Shown here one piece after another: positions 34,955 to 43,613 of a stretch of DNA of 64,000 nt (within the stretch, counting starts at the first letter, position 1; the number at the start of each line of letters is the position of its first letter). The position numbers and the translations under genes were made by a program. A model generated the notes under the pieces. The model made no database searches and was not told the DNA's origin. It saw only the letters and a list, made by a program, of their open reading frames with translations. This DNA comes from Caloramator mitchellensis. Its GTDB lineage: Bacteria; Bacillota; Clostridia; Clostridiales; Caloramatoraceae. The DNA is taken from contig NZ_LKHP01000003.1 in assembly GCF_001440545.1 (NCBI RefSeq), forward strand, positions 1 through 64,000, written 5' to 3'.

Positions 34955-35467
34955 ATTAATAAACAACATTTAATCAACGAAGAAATTCGTGAAAAGGAAG
35001 TTAGACTCATCGATAGCGATGGTTCACAGCTTGGAATAGTGGCTACTAAAGAGGCGCTTAAATTAGCTGAACAAAAACAGTTAGACTTAGTTCTAATTGC
35101 ACCACAGGCAAAACCACCTGTATGCAAGATTATGGACTACGGTAAGTTTGCTTACGAGCAACAGAAGAAGGAAAAGGAAGCAAAGAAAAAGCAAAAAGTT
35201 ATAAACATAAAGGAAATGAGAATTACTCCAAACATAGATGAACACGACCTTAATGTTAAGGCTAAAAATACAGAGAAGTTCTTAAAGGATGGCGACAAGG
35301 TTAAAGTTACTGTTAAATTCAGAGGAAGAGAAGCAGAACATTCCCATTTAGGAGAAGAAGTTCTTAGAAGATTCTTTGAAAAGGTCTCTGAAGTGGGTGT
35401 TATAGAAAAAGAGCCAAAGCTTGAAGGCAAAAGTATGATAATGATATTAAGCCCTAAGAAACAGTAA
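34955..35467 (+). CDS. infC: Translation initiation factor IF-3 (AUU start)
   Basis: IF-3, about 170 residues, binds the 30S subunit and checks start codons. The start is the rare AUU at 34955: AGGAGG (34941-34946) lies 8 bases upstream, and the protein then begins [19 protein letters not shown], as in known IF-3. AUU starts are the classic infC autoregulation: IF-3 rejects non-standard start codons including its own. A GTG at 34946 is too close to the ribosome-binding site. N-domain about 1-75; the linker and C-domain follow ([16 protein letters not shown]). Confidence 0.93.
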   Translation: MNKQHLINEEIREKEVRLIDSDGSQLGIVATKEALKLAEQKQLDLVLIAPQAKPPVCKIMDYGKFAYEQQKKEKEAKKKQKVINIKEMRITPNIDEHDLNVKAKNTEKFLKDGDKVKVTVKFRGREAEHSHLGEEVLRRFFEKVSEVGVIEKEPKLEGKSMIMILSPKKQ

Positions 35468-35486
35468 ACGAGAGGAGGAAATCACA

Positions 35487-35684
35487 ATGCCAAAAATGAA
35501 GACACATAGAGGTGCGGCAAAGAGATTTAAGAAGACTGCATCAGGAAAATTCAAAAGATCACACGCATATCATCGTCATATATTGACTAAGAAGAGTGCA
35601 AAGAGAAAGAGAAAGCTTAGAAAGGCTGCATTCGTAAACGTTACAGAAATCAAGAAAATGAGAAAGTTAATGCCTTACGCATAA
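35487..35684 (+). CDS. rpmI: 50S ribosomal protein L35
   Basis: 65 residues, very basic. The motif [20 protein letters not shown] at the start and [16 protein letters not shown] are diagnostic. Ribosome-binding site GAGAGGAGG. Co-transcribed with infC and rplT. Confidence 0.97.
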   Translation: MPKMKTHRGAAKRFKKTASGKFKRSHAYHRHILTKKSAKRKRKLRKAAFVNVTEIKKMRKLMPYA

Positions 35685-35707
35685 TCGACTAGAAGGAGGT
35701 AAGAAAT

Positions 35708-36067
35708 ATGGCAAGAGTAAAGAGAGCCGTTCATGCTCATAAAAAACGTAGAAAGATAATGAAGCTTGCTAAGGGATACTTTGGAGCAAAGAGCAAGTTA
35801 TATAGAATTGCAAAGCAACAGGTAATGAAGAGCTTAGCTTATGCTTACGTAGGAAGAAAGCTTAAGAAGAGAGATTTCAGAAAGCTTTGGATAGCAAGAA
35901 TTAATGCTGCAGCAAGAGCAAATGGATTATCATACTCAAGACTTATAAACGGTCTTAAGCTTGCTGGAGTTGAAATAAACAGAAAAATGCTTGCTGATAT
36001 CGCGGTAAACGACGCAGCAGCATTTGCTGACTTAGTAAACTTAGCAAAGTCAAAACTAAATGCATAA
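35708..36067 (+). CDS. rplT: 50S ribosomal protein L20
   Basis: 119 residues. The N-terminal basic tail ([23 protein letters not shown], in parts) contacts 23S rRNA during early 50S assembly; the C-terminal globular part (about 60-119) represses its own operon by binding the leader at 34826. Ribosome-binding site AGAAGGAGG. Last gene of the operon, with a terminator following. Confidence 0.97.
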   Translation: MARVKRAVHAHKKRRKIMKLAKGYFGAKSKLYRIAKQQVMKSLAYAYVGRKLKKRDFRKLWIARINAAARANGLSYSRLINGLKLAGVEINRKMLADIAVNDAAAFADLVNLAKSKLNA

Positions 36068-36085
36068 TTTAAGCTAATTTAACCA

Positions 36086-36110
36086 AAAGAGGCCTTTTTT
36101 AGGCCTCTTT
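36086..36110 (+). terminator. Terminator after rplT
   Basis: Perfect hairpin AAAGAGGCCT-TTTTT-AGGCCTCTTT. The T tract after the stem is short (TTTGTGATTTTT). Confidence 0.8.
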
Positions 36111-36185
36111 GTGATTTTTAAAAAAATTTAAAAGTGCTATAATATATTATTGTATTAGATAAACTAAATATCGGGAGGACTTTGT

Positions 36186-37547
36186 ATGCTATTCAAAGAA
36201 AGCGAGGAAGGCGTCAAAATATACAAGCTACAGCCTGTGCAAATATTGGCGCTCGGATTTGCAGGAGTTATTCTTTTAGGGGCACTTATTTTGAAATTGC
36301 CTATATCCTCTGCAGACGGAACATCTACACCTTTTATAGATTGTCTCTTTACAGCCACCTCTGCTGTATGCGTTACAGGACTTGTTGTTGTAGATACCGG
36401 AACGCACTGGAGCACATTTGGACAATTTATTATACTTTTATTAATTCAAATAGGCGGGTTAGGATTCATGACCTTTGCAACTCTGTTTGCAATTGTCCTT
36501 GGAAGGAAAATAACCCTTAAAGAAAGGCTGGTTATGCAGGAGGCATTTAACGCCTTTAATATACAGGGTATTGTTAAGCTTGCCATCTATATTATGGGAA
36601 TTACCTTCAGTATAGAGGGGCTTGGGGCCATTCTTTTATCAACGCAATTTGTTCCTGAATTCGGTTGGAAAAGGGGAATATATTACGGAGTTTTCCATGC
36701 CATATCCTCTTTTTGCAATGCAGGTTTCGATTTGATTGGCGATTTTAAAAGCTTAACGCCGTATGTTGAAAATCCGGTAATCAACTTAACAGTTATGGGT
36801 CTTGTTATAGTTGGCGGATTAGGATTTGGAGTTATTACCGAAATAATTAACCATAAAAACATGAAAAAATTCTCGCTGCATTCAAAGGTTGTCCTTTTGA
36901 CGACGGCAATTTTGATAGCGACAGGGGCAGTAATGTTTTTTGTTCTTGAATACAACAACCCTAATACTCTTGGGGCATTGTCATTCAAGGGCAAAATACT
37001 ATCAAGCTTGTTTGCCTCAGTTACTCCAAGAACAGCAGGATTTAATACAATAAATCTTCCGGATATGACAACTTCAAGCAAGTTCCTTACAATATTATTA
37101 ATGTTTGTCGGTGCGTCGCCAGGCTCTACAGGCGGTGGTATCAAGACGACAACTGCAATGCTGATAATTATGACGGTTTATGCTGTCATTCATGGTAGAG
37201 AAGATACTGAAATGTTTAATAGAAGAATTCCGAAAGAAGTTGTATATCGTGCTATTGCAATAACTTTTATAAGCTTTATGCTGGTAATTGGAGTTACTAT
37301 GGTCCTTTCAATAACCCAAAGCGGCGACTTTATGGAATTTCTTTATGAAGCAACATCAGCCTTTGGAACAGTTGGACTTAGCTTGGGCTTAACATCTACA
37401 CTGACTAATATAGGAAAAGTAGTGGTAATGTTGACTATGTATGTAGGCAGAGTTGGACCACTTACTCTTGCACTTGCATTTGCACGAAAACAGTTGATGA
37501 CAAGCAAAAGCGTAAAATATCCTGAAGATAGAATATTGGTTGGATAA
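36186..37547 (+). CDS. ktrB: K+ uptake channel subunit (KtrB/NtpJ/TrkH family)
   Basis: Membrane K+ transport subunit of 453 residues, close to the length of E. hirae NtpJ and KtrB. The four pore-loop repeats can be seen, for example TATSAVCVTGLVVVDTGTHWS (in parts, first repeat), SSFCNAGFDLIGD, SVTPRTAGFNTI and SAFGTVGLSLG. Each has a selectivity-filter glycine. GGGAGG precedes ATG 36186 and a perfect TATAAT lies at 36138-36143. The regulatory gate protein ktrA follows at once. Family members use the Na+ or H+ gradient; with a probable Na+ V-ATPase nearby, a Na+-linked role would be natural. Confidence 0.88.
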   Translation: MLFKESEEGVKIYKLQPVQILALGFAGVILLGALILKLPISSADGTSTPFIDCLFTATSAVCVTGLVVVDTGTHWSTFGQFIILLLIQIGGLGFMTFATLFAIVLGRKITLKERLVMQEAFNAFNIQGIVKLAIYIMGITFSIEGLGAILLSTQFVPEFGWKRGIYYGVFHAISSFCNAGFDLIGDFKSLTPYVENPVINLTVMGLVIVGGLGFGVITEIINHKNMKKFSLHSKVVLLTTAILIATGAVMFFVLEYNNPNTLGALSFKGKILSSLFASVTPRTAGFNTINLPDMTTSSKFLTILLMFVGASPGSTGGGIKTTTAMLIIMTVYAVIHGREDTEMFNRRIPKEVVYRAIAITFISFMLVIGVTMVLSITQSGDFMEFLYEATSAFGTVGLSLGLTSTLTNIGKVVVMLTMYVGRVGPLTLALAFARKQLMTSKSVKYPEDRILVG

Positions 37548-37563
37548 TTTAGGAGGTCATTTT

Positions 37564-38226
37564 ATGAAATCTAAGCAATTCGTAGTGATTGGACTTGGAA
37601 GATTTGGCTCAAGCGTTGCCAAAACATTATATCAATTAGGAAATGAAGTAATGGCAATAGATAACGATGAAGAGACAGTTCAGAGCATTTCAGATTATGT
37701 AACTCACGCTGTTCAGGCTGATGCTACAGACGAAGCTACAATAAGGTCTTTAGGAATTAGGAACTTTGACGTTGCAGTTGTGACAATAGGCAGTGACATT
37801 CAATCAAGCGTAATGGTTACGCTTCTTTTAAAGGAACTTGGAATAAAATATGTTATAGCAAAGGCGCACAATGAACTTCATGCAAAAGTTTTATATAAGA
37901 TTGGCGCAGACAGGGTGGTATTCCCAGAAAGAGATATGGGAGTTAGAGTTGCGCATAATCTTTGCTCATCAAATATACTCGACTATATAGAACTTTCGCC
38001 GGACTATAATATTATGGAAATTGCAGCAATTGAAGAATGGCACAATAAATCATTTAGGGAACTCGATATGAGAAACAAATACGGATTCAATGTTATGGCA
38101 ATTAAAAGGAGCAACGACATTAACATCTCGCCTAAGGCGGATGACGTCATTCGTCCAGGTGATATACTTGTTGTAATCTCTGAAACGGATAATATAAGAA
38201 AATTTGAATCTGATAAATTAAGATAG
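37564..38226 (+). CDS. ktrA: K+ uptake regulatory protein (KtrA/TrkA, RCK domain)
   Basis: A 220-residue cytoplasmic gating ring protein. The RCK_N Rossmann domain (FVVIGLGRFGSSVAKTLYQLG, dinucleotide-binding GxGxxG, then acidic AIDNDEE) takes NAD(H) or ATP/ADP in this family. The RCK_C domain covers about 140-220. ATG 37564 follows TTAGGAGG; the frame is open 8 codons upstream into ktrB. Works with KtrB. Confidence 0.9.
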   Translation: MKSKQFVVIGLGRFGSSVAKTLYQLGNEVMAIDNDEETVQSISDYVTHAVQADATDEATIRSLGIRNFDVAVVTIGSDIQSSVMVTLLLKELGIKYVIAKAHNELHAKVLYKIGADRVVFPERDMGVRVAHNLCSSNILDYIELSPDYNIMEIAAIEEWHNKSFRELDMRNKYGFNVMAIKRSNDINISPKADDVIRPGDILVVISETDNIRKFESDKLR

Positions 38227-38236
38227 GATTGATTTT

Positions 38237-39001
38237 ATGCTCAGCAAAAACAATAAACTTATTAAAGATACTCTAAAATTAAAACAGAAGAAATACAGGG
38301 ATGAGTCAGGAAAATTCATCATAGAAGGTGCAAGGTTTGTTGAAGAGGCGTTAAATGAAAACAAGGTAGAATATATTTTCTACTCAGGAAAGTTTGCTTC
38401 TTCTAAATACTCATCAATATTAGATGCAAATTGCCCTAAATATGAAGTAGAAGATGCAGTGATAAAAGAACTTTCGGACACAGAAACGCCACAGGGCATT
38501 ATTGCAGTTTGTATAAAGACTGATTATGATTTAGAGGTTTTAAAGGATTTTGCAGTAATAATAGACGGGGTTCAGGACCCTGGAAACCTTGGAACAATAA
38601 TAAGAACAGCAGATGCTGCTGGAGCCGACGCTGTAATTATAGTAAAAGGGACAGTTGATGTGTATAATTCTAAAACTTTGCGCTCAACGATGGGCTCGAT
38701 ATTTCATCTGCCTGTAATTTATATAGATGAATTCGAAACTTCAATAGATATATTAAAACAAAAGGGCTTCAAAGTATATGCTACTGACCTGACTGCTAAA
38801 AGTTATATATACGACTTTGATTTTAAACAGAAAACTGCAATAATCATAGGAAACGAAGCAAATGGGATACCACAAAGCCACATAGAGCTTGCAACGGATA
38901 AAATAAAGATACCTATGATAGGCAGAGCAGAGTCACTAAACGCAGCCATGGCGTCTTCAATACTTTTATATGAGGTTGTAAGGCAAAGAATTATCAAATG
39001 A
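38237..39001 (+). CDS. TrmH/SpoU-family RNA 2'-O-methyltransferase
   Basis: Methylates a ribose in rRNA or tRNA; 254 residues. An N-terminal substrate-binding domain (about 1-95) precedes the SPOUT knot. The three SPOUT motifs are clear: VQDPGNLGTIIRTADAAGAD, IIIGNEANGIP and IPMIGRAESLNAAMASSILLYE. SAM binds in the knot. Such genes often lie before pheST in Clostridia. The RBS is weak (AGGATTGA). The target nucleotide is not known. Confidence 0.88.
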   Translation: MLSKNNKLIKDTLKLKQKKYRDESGKFIIEGARFVEEALNENKVEYIFYSGKFASSKYSSILDANCPKYEVEDAVIKELSDTETPQGIIAVCIKTDYDLEVLKDFAVIIDGVQDPGNLGTIIRTADAAGADAVIIVKGTVDVYNSKTLRSTMGSIFHLPVIYIDEFETSIDILKQKGFKVYATDLTAKSYIYDFDFKQKTAIIIGNEANGIPQSHIELATDKIKIPMIGRAESLNAAMASSILLYEVVRQRIIK

Positions 39002-39012
39002 GAAAATGAATA

Positions 39013-39041
39013 TTGATTAAAATTATTAGTTATGATAAAAT
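39013..39041 (+). promoter_or_regulatory. Promoter of T-box-pheST
   Basis: TTGATT (39013-39018), a 17-base spacer and TAAAAT (39036-39041), just after the methyltransferase gene. Confidence 0.75.
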
Positions 39042-39047
39042 ATTCCA

Positions 39048-39292
39048 CAATGATATTAAGATGCGAAACGATGAAGGAGTCCAGTAGTCCGGCGATGTGC
39101 ACAGGGAGGGGATGCCGCGATTGAGAGCGTCCCTGCAATGTAACCGAATGAACCTTCGCTCCAAAGTTCCACAGCTGAAATTAAGTAGGCTGCTGGCGGC
39201 ACAGCCGTTATACGAATGAGTGGAACGCTTGTGCGTTCAACTAGGGTGGTAACGCGGTCTCCCCGTCCCTATTTGGGATTGGGAGCTTTTTT
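39048..39292 (+). promoter_or_regulatory. T-box riboswitch of pheST (phenylalanine specifier TTC)
   Basis: The T-box sequence AGGGTGGTAACGCGG lies at 39243-39257 and is followed by a terminator (CTCCC-CGTCCC / GGGATTGGGAG, then T6). In stem I, AGTA (about 39086) is on the left side, and TTC directly before GCTCC, which pairs with GGAG, is the specifier, matching Phe. The terminator is followed by the second 46-nt repeat. Confidence 0.9.
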
Positions 39293-39296
39293 ATTG

Positions 39297-39342
39297 GTGA
39301 CATTCACTTGATTTTTTGAGTTCTTGATTTGTTTGACAATTT
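39297..39342 (+). repeat. 46-nt intergenic repeat, copy 2
   Basis: 43 of 46 positions match copy 1 at 29109-29154, beginning GTGACATTCACTTGATTT. It lies between the T-box terminator and pheS, so it is in the leader of the pheS mRNA. It ends in TTTGACAATTT, which also resembles a -35 box, though no good -10 follows. Confidence 0.8.
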
Positions 39343-39384
39343 AACTTTAGTATTCGTCAAAATTTAGTAAAAGGAGGCTAAAAA

Positions 39385-40404
39385 ATGAGAGAGCAGCTTC
39401 AAAAGATTAAAGAAGAAGCATTATTGGAGATTAAATCGGCTGACAATAGCCAGAAAATCGATGAGATTAGGGTAAAGTATCTTGGAAAAAAGGGAAGTCT
39501 TACAACGATACTTCGCGGCATGGGTGCTTTAAGCCCTGAAGAAAGACCTATTGTGGGCAAAATTGCAAATGAAGTCAGGGAAGAAATTGAAAACCAGATT
39601 GAAAATGCATTAAATGAAATCAAAAACAAAGAAAGAAATATGAAGATTAAATCCGAATACATAGATATTACAATGCCGGGCAAAAGACATTCGATTGGAA
39701 ACATCCACCCTTTAAACAAGGTGTTAGACGAGATAAAGGAAATATTCTTTGGTATGGGATTTTCAATTGCAGAGGGACCAGAGATAGAGCTTGATTATTA
39801 TAATTTTGAGGCGCTTAACGTTCCTAAGAACCACCCAGCAAGGGATGAACAGGACACATTCTACATTAGCGAAAACCTCGTTCTTAGAACTCAAACTTCA
39901 CCAATACAGATAAGAACTATGGAAAAAACAAAGCCGCCTATAAGAATTATTGCGCCAGGTAGAGTTTACAGGTCTGATGCAGTGGATGCAACCCACTCGC
40001 CTATATTTTATCAAATCGAAGGGCTTGTTGTTGATAAGGGAATTACTATGGCGAGCCTTAAGGGAACTCTTGAAACATTTGCTAAGAGGTTCTTCGGAGA
40101 AAACACAAGAACAAAATTCAGACCACACCACTTCCCATTTACCGAACCATCGGCCGAAGTGGATGTTTCATGCTTTGTATGCGGTGGAGAAGGCTGCAGA
40201 GTGTGCAAAGGTTCAGGATGGATTGAAATATTAGGATGCGGTATGGTTCACCCAGATGTATTAAGAAAGGGCGGAATTGACCCTGATGTTTACAGCGGCT
40301 TTGCATTTGGAATGGGGCTTGATAGAATAGTTATGATTAAATATGGAATAGATGATATTAGACTATTATATGAAAACGATATAAGATTCCTAAAGCAGTT
40401 TTAA
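39385..40404 (+). CDS. pheS: Phenylalanyl-tRNA synthetase alpha subunit
   Basis: Catalytic subunit, 339 residues. The N-terminal coiled coil (about 1-85) binds tRNA. The class II core contains motif 2 ([24 protein letters not shown], in pieces) and the motif 3 region ([17 protein letters not shown]). A CxxC pair region, [17 protein letters not shown], is present at about 256-272. AAAGGAGG before ATG 39385. Partner of pheT. Confidence 0.96.
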   Translation: MREQLQKIKEEALLEIKSADNSQKIDEIRVKYLGKKGSLTTILRGMGALSPEERPIVGKIANEVREEIENQIENALNEIKNKERNMKIKSEYIDITMPGKRHSIGNIHPLNKVLDEIKEIFFGMGFSIAEGPEIELDYYNFEALNVPKNHPARDEQDTFYISENLVLRTQTSPIQIRTMEKTKPPIRIIAPGRVYRSDAVDATHSPIFYQIEGLVVDKGITMASLKGTLETFAKRFFGENTRTKFRPHHFPFTEPSAEVDVSCFVCGGEGCRVCKGSGWIEILGCGMVHPDVLRKGGIDPDVYSGFAFGMGLDRIVMIKYGIDDIRLLYENDIRFLKQF

Positions 40405-40415
40405 GGAGGGATAGC

Positions 40416-42779
40416 ATGAAGGTTCCATATAATTGGCTGTTAGAATATGTTGATTTAGATAAAGGTATAAAAGAAGTTGCAGATGCATTGACAATGTCAG
40501 GTTCAAAGGTTGAAGAGGTAATTGAATACGGAAAGGAAATAGACAGGGTTGTAACAGGATATGTTGAAAAAATTACAAAACATCCTGATGCAGATAAACT
40601 AAGAATTTGCCAGGTTAACGTTGGGAATGAAACAATTCAAATAGTTACTGGTGCAGAAAACGTTCAGGAAGGCGATACCGTTCCTGTTGCACTTCATGGT
40701 TCAACATTGCCAGGCGGGGTCAAAATTAAAAAGGGAAAATTAAGAGGTATAGAATCAAACGGAATGCTATGTTCAGAAGCCGAGCTTGGAATTGCAAAGG
40801 ATGATTCGGTTCACGGAATTATGATTCTTCCAAAGGATACACCTCTTGGAGTTGACATAAAGGAAATACTTGGACTTAATGGCGGCATAATCGATTTTGA
40901 AATAACATCAAACAGAGCAGACTGTTTTGGAGTTTACGGAATAGCAAGGGAAGCATCGGCTACATTTAGAAAACCATTAAAAGCTGTTGAAACAGGTTTT
41001 AATGAAAACAGCGAAAATATAAATGATTATTTATCAGTTGAAGTAAAGGATGATTTGTGCAGACGCTATGCTGCAAGGGTTGTAAAAAATGTAAAGATAG
41101 GTCATTCACCCGAATGGATGCAGCAAAGATTGATGGACGCAGGGGTTAGGCCTATAAACAATATAGTTGACATAACAAACTATGTAATGCTTGAACTTGG
41201 TCAGCCAATGCACGCATTTGACTATAGATTTATCGAAGGTAAAAAGATAATCGTAAGAAGAGCAGAAGAAGGTGAAAAATTCACAACTCTTGACGGAATA
41301 GAAAGAACCCTTGACGATTCAATGCTTGTGATTGCGGATGGAGCAAAGGCTGTTGCTGTTGCCGGTGTTATGGGAGGTCAAAACTCTGAAATACAGGAAG
41401 ATACATCTACTATTGTATTTGAATGTGCAAACTTCAATGGAACTAATGTAAGATTGACAGCAAAGAAATTAGGTTTAAGGACCGAATCGTCTTCAAGATT
41501 TGAAAAGGACTTGGACCCAAATATAATAGATGCAGCGCTAGATAGGGCATGCCACCTTATTGAAACTCTCGGCATTGGTGAAGTAGTTGGTGGTAAAATA
41601 GATATTTATCCACAGAAACTTGAGCCTTATTATATGGAAGTTAGCAGCAAGTGGATAAATGATTTTATTGGAATTAATATTTCAGCAGAAGATATGAAGA
41701 ATATGCTAAAGTATCTTGGAATGAAGGTTGAAGGAGATGAAATACTTAAGATAGAAGTTCCAACCTTCAGGCAGGATGTAAAGATAAAGGAAGATGTTGC
41801 AGAAGAGATTGCAAGGCTTTATGGGTATGATACAATACCGACTGTAAAGATTAAGGGAGAGGCAGTTGAAGCTGCGTATACAAAGGAACAAAAGCTTGTT
41901 AACTTGATTAGGAATACTATGGTTTCATCGGGATTTTTTGAAACAAATACCTACTCATTTGTAAGCCCTAAGGTGTTCGATAGAGTTAAATTAAAAGAGA
42001 ACAGTCCATTAAGAAATGCTGTAAAGATTTTAAACCCTCTCGGGGAAGATTTCAGCGTGATGAGAACAACACTTATTCCTTCCCTTCTTGGGACATTGGA
42101 GGTTAACAATGCAAGGGATAACAAGGAAGTTAGAATATTTGAGGTTGCTAAGACATACCATCCGACTGATGATAAACTTCCAAATGAACCTGTAAGGTTA
42201 GGCATTGCAATGATGGGTAAGGCGGATTTTTATGACCTTAAGGGAGTTGTTGAAAATATTATAAATCTTCTTGGAATAGATAAGGTTGATTTTGAAAGGG
42301 ACGAACAAAACCCAACATTCCACCCAGGACGATGCGCAAGGCTTTTAGTTAGAAGAAAGGATGCGGGAGTGTTTGGTGAGATTCACCCAGAGGTTGCAGA
42401 AGAGTATGGAATCGAGGATAGGGTTTATGCTGCTGAAATAGACCTTATGGCGTTATTCGAAGCAGCTAAGTTTGAAAGAAAATACAAACCACTTCCAAAA
42501 TATCCTGCAATCGATAGAGATATGGCAGTTCTTGTAAAGGACGACATTGCCGTTGCTGAAATTGAGAATATAATCTGGAAGATAGGCAAAGGCTTGGTGG
42601 AAGAGGTTAAACTTTTCGACGTTTACAAGGGTAAGCAGGTTCCAGATGGCTATAAGAGCGTAGCTTATTCAATTATATTCCGACTTGAGGACAGAACATT
42701 AACTGACGATGAAATAAACCCTGTTTTCAACAAGATAGTTGAAACCCTTTCAAATAAACTTGGCGCTCAGCTCAGATAA
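40416..42779 (+). CDS. pheT: Phenylalanyl-tRNA synthetase beta subunit
   Basis: Beta subunit, 787 residues, usual length. Domain order: EMAP-type tRNA-binding domain (about 40-150), B3/4 editing domain (about 210-385), B5 DNA-binding-like domain (about 400-470), core catalytic-like domain and the C-terminal anticodon-binding FDX-ACB domain (about 694-787, YKPLPKYPAIDRDMAVLV). AAGGAGGGAT before ATG 40416, 11 bases after pheS. Confidence 0.96.
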   Translation: MKVPYNWLLEYVDLDKGIKEVADALTMSGSKVEEVIEYGKEIDRVVTGYVEKITKHPDADKLRICQVNVGNETIQIVTGAENVQEGDTVPVALHGSTLPGGVKIKKGKLRGIESNGMLCSEAELGIAKDDSVHGIMILPKDTPLGVDIKEILGLNGGIIDFEITSNRADCFGVYGIAREASATFRKPLKAVETGFNENSENINDYLSVEVKDDLCRRYAARVVKNVKIGHSPEWMQQRLMDAGVRPINNIVDITNYVMLELGQPMHAFDYRFIEGKKIIVRRAEEGEKFTTLDGIERTLDDSMLVIADGAKAVAVAGVMGGQNSEIQEDTSTIVFECANFNGTNVRLTAKKLGLRTESSSRFEKDLDPNIIDAALDRACHLIETLGIGEVVGGKIDIYPQKLEPYYMEVSSKWINDFIGINISAEDMKNMLKYLGMKVEGDEILKIEVPTFRQDVKIKEDVAEEIARLYGYDTIPTVKIKGEAVEAAYTKEQKLVNLIRNTMVSSGFFETNTYSFVSPKVFDRVKLKENSPLRNAVKILNPLGEDFSVMRTTLIPSLLGTLEVNNARDNKEVRIFEVAKTYHPTDDKLPNEPVRLGIAMMGKADFYDLKGVVENIINLLGIDKVDFERDEQNPTFHPGRCARLLVRRKDAGVFGEIHPEVAEEYGIEDRVYAAEIDLMALFEAAKFERKYKPLPKYPAIDRDMAVLVKDDIAVAEIENIIWKIGKGLVEEVKLFDVYKGKQVPDGYKSVAYSIIFRLEDRTLTDDEINPVFNKIVETLSNKLGAQLR

Positions 42780-42787
42780 ATTATCAG

Positions 42788-42833
42788 TTCCCATGAATGA
42801 TTTAGAAGGAGACTCTAATTCCATTCATGGGAA
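42788..42833 (+). terminator. Hairpin after pheT with CATGAATG-type arms
   Basis: Arms TTCCCATGAATG / CATTCATGGGAA with a further TAGA / TCTA pairing inside. It is a short relative of the long palindromes, placed where the pheST operon should end. There is no strong T run, so terminator function is uncertain. Confidence 0.5.
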
Positions 42834-42965
42834 TTATAATGCTTATAAATTATCCCTTACAAAAAAATCACCAAAAAATTTATAAAAATACAAAAAATTA
42901 TAGTGAAAAAATTAAAATTAATGATAAAATATAATTAATGCAGCTTATTTGAAAGGGTGCTTGAT

Positions 42966-43583
42966 ATGGGTAAAAATAAAGTAAATGTTAAGATAAATGG
43001 AATTGAATATACATTGACAGGCAATGAGCCTGAGGAATATCTATTTTCTATCGGCAATTTTGTCGATAAAAAAATAAAGGAAATACTGCGCTCTAATTTA
43101 AACCATTCCAATACATCGGCGACAGCGCTTGCTGCTATATTGATTGCTGATGAATTGTTCAAATTGAGAAGGGAATTTGAGACTCTTAAGCAGGTTTCAG
43201 TTGAACCTAAAATTAAGCTCGAGGAGCTTGAAAGGGAATACGAAAAGCTATTTGAAATGTATAATTCTATTTCTGATGAGAACAATAAATTAAGACAGGA
43301 AAATCAAGAGCTTTTAACTACCGTAGAAGAATTTAAATCCCATTATCAAGAGGTTAGTATGACCGTCGACACCTATAACGAACAGTTAGACGCTCTGCAA
43401 AGGCAGATAGATGATTTAACATTGCAAAAGCAGAGCCTTGAAAACGAAGTAAATCAAAAGGAATCCGATATTGAGGAGTTAAAGGATAAGCTGCTTGAGG
43501 GTGAAATTGAAATAGTTAGGCTGAAGAAGGAATTGAAAGAGGCAAGAGATTTTAATAAAAAAAGCTTTTACAATAGGGGTTAA
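42966..43583 (+). CDS. zapA: Cell division protein ZapA with long coiled coil
   Basis: A 205-residue FtsZ-associated protein. The ZapA core is the first ~85 residues (VNVKINGIEYTLTGNEPEEYLFSIGNFVDKKIKEI, in pieces). The rest (about 85-200) is a continuous charged coiled coil, much longer than in E. coli ZapA (~109 residues). Extended forms occur in Clostridia. It bundles FtsZ filaments at the division site. GAAAGGGTG precedes ATG 42966. Confidence 0.8.
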   Translation: MGKNKVNVKINGIEYTLTGNEPEEYLFSIGNFVDKKIKEILRSNLNHSNTSATALAAILIADELFKLRREFETLKQVSVEPKIKLEELEREYEKLFEMYNSISDENNKLRQENQELLTTVEEFKSHYQEVSMTVDTYNEQLDALQRQIDDLTLQKQSLENEVNQKESDIEELKDKLLEGEIEIVRLKKELKEARDFNKKSFYNRG

Positions 43584-43596
43584 TCCCCTATTTTTT
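43572..43596 (+). terminator. Terminator overlapping the zapA stop
   Basis: AATAGGGG-TTAAT-CCCCTATT followed by TTTT. The zapA stop codon sits in the loop. It lies just before the U32 peptidase gene, so that gene may be made by readthrough. Confidence 0.8.
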
Positions 43597-43613
43597 GTAT
43601 GGGAGGCTTGGAT

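Noticed and set aside
36182-36520. 112-aa plus-strand frame rich in Arg, Cys and Tyr
   Set aside because: It is in another frame of the clear KtrB gene and has no family pattern.
43572-43613. Separate promoter for the U32 gene
   Set aside because: Only ~20 bases lie between the terminator and the RBS, with no -35/-10 pair. Readthrough or a promoter inside zapA is more likely.
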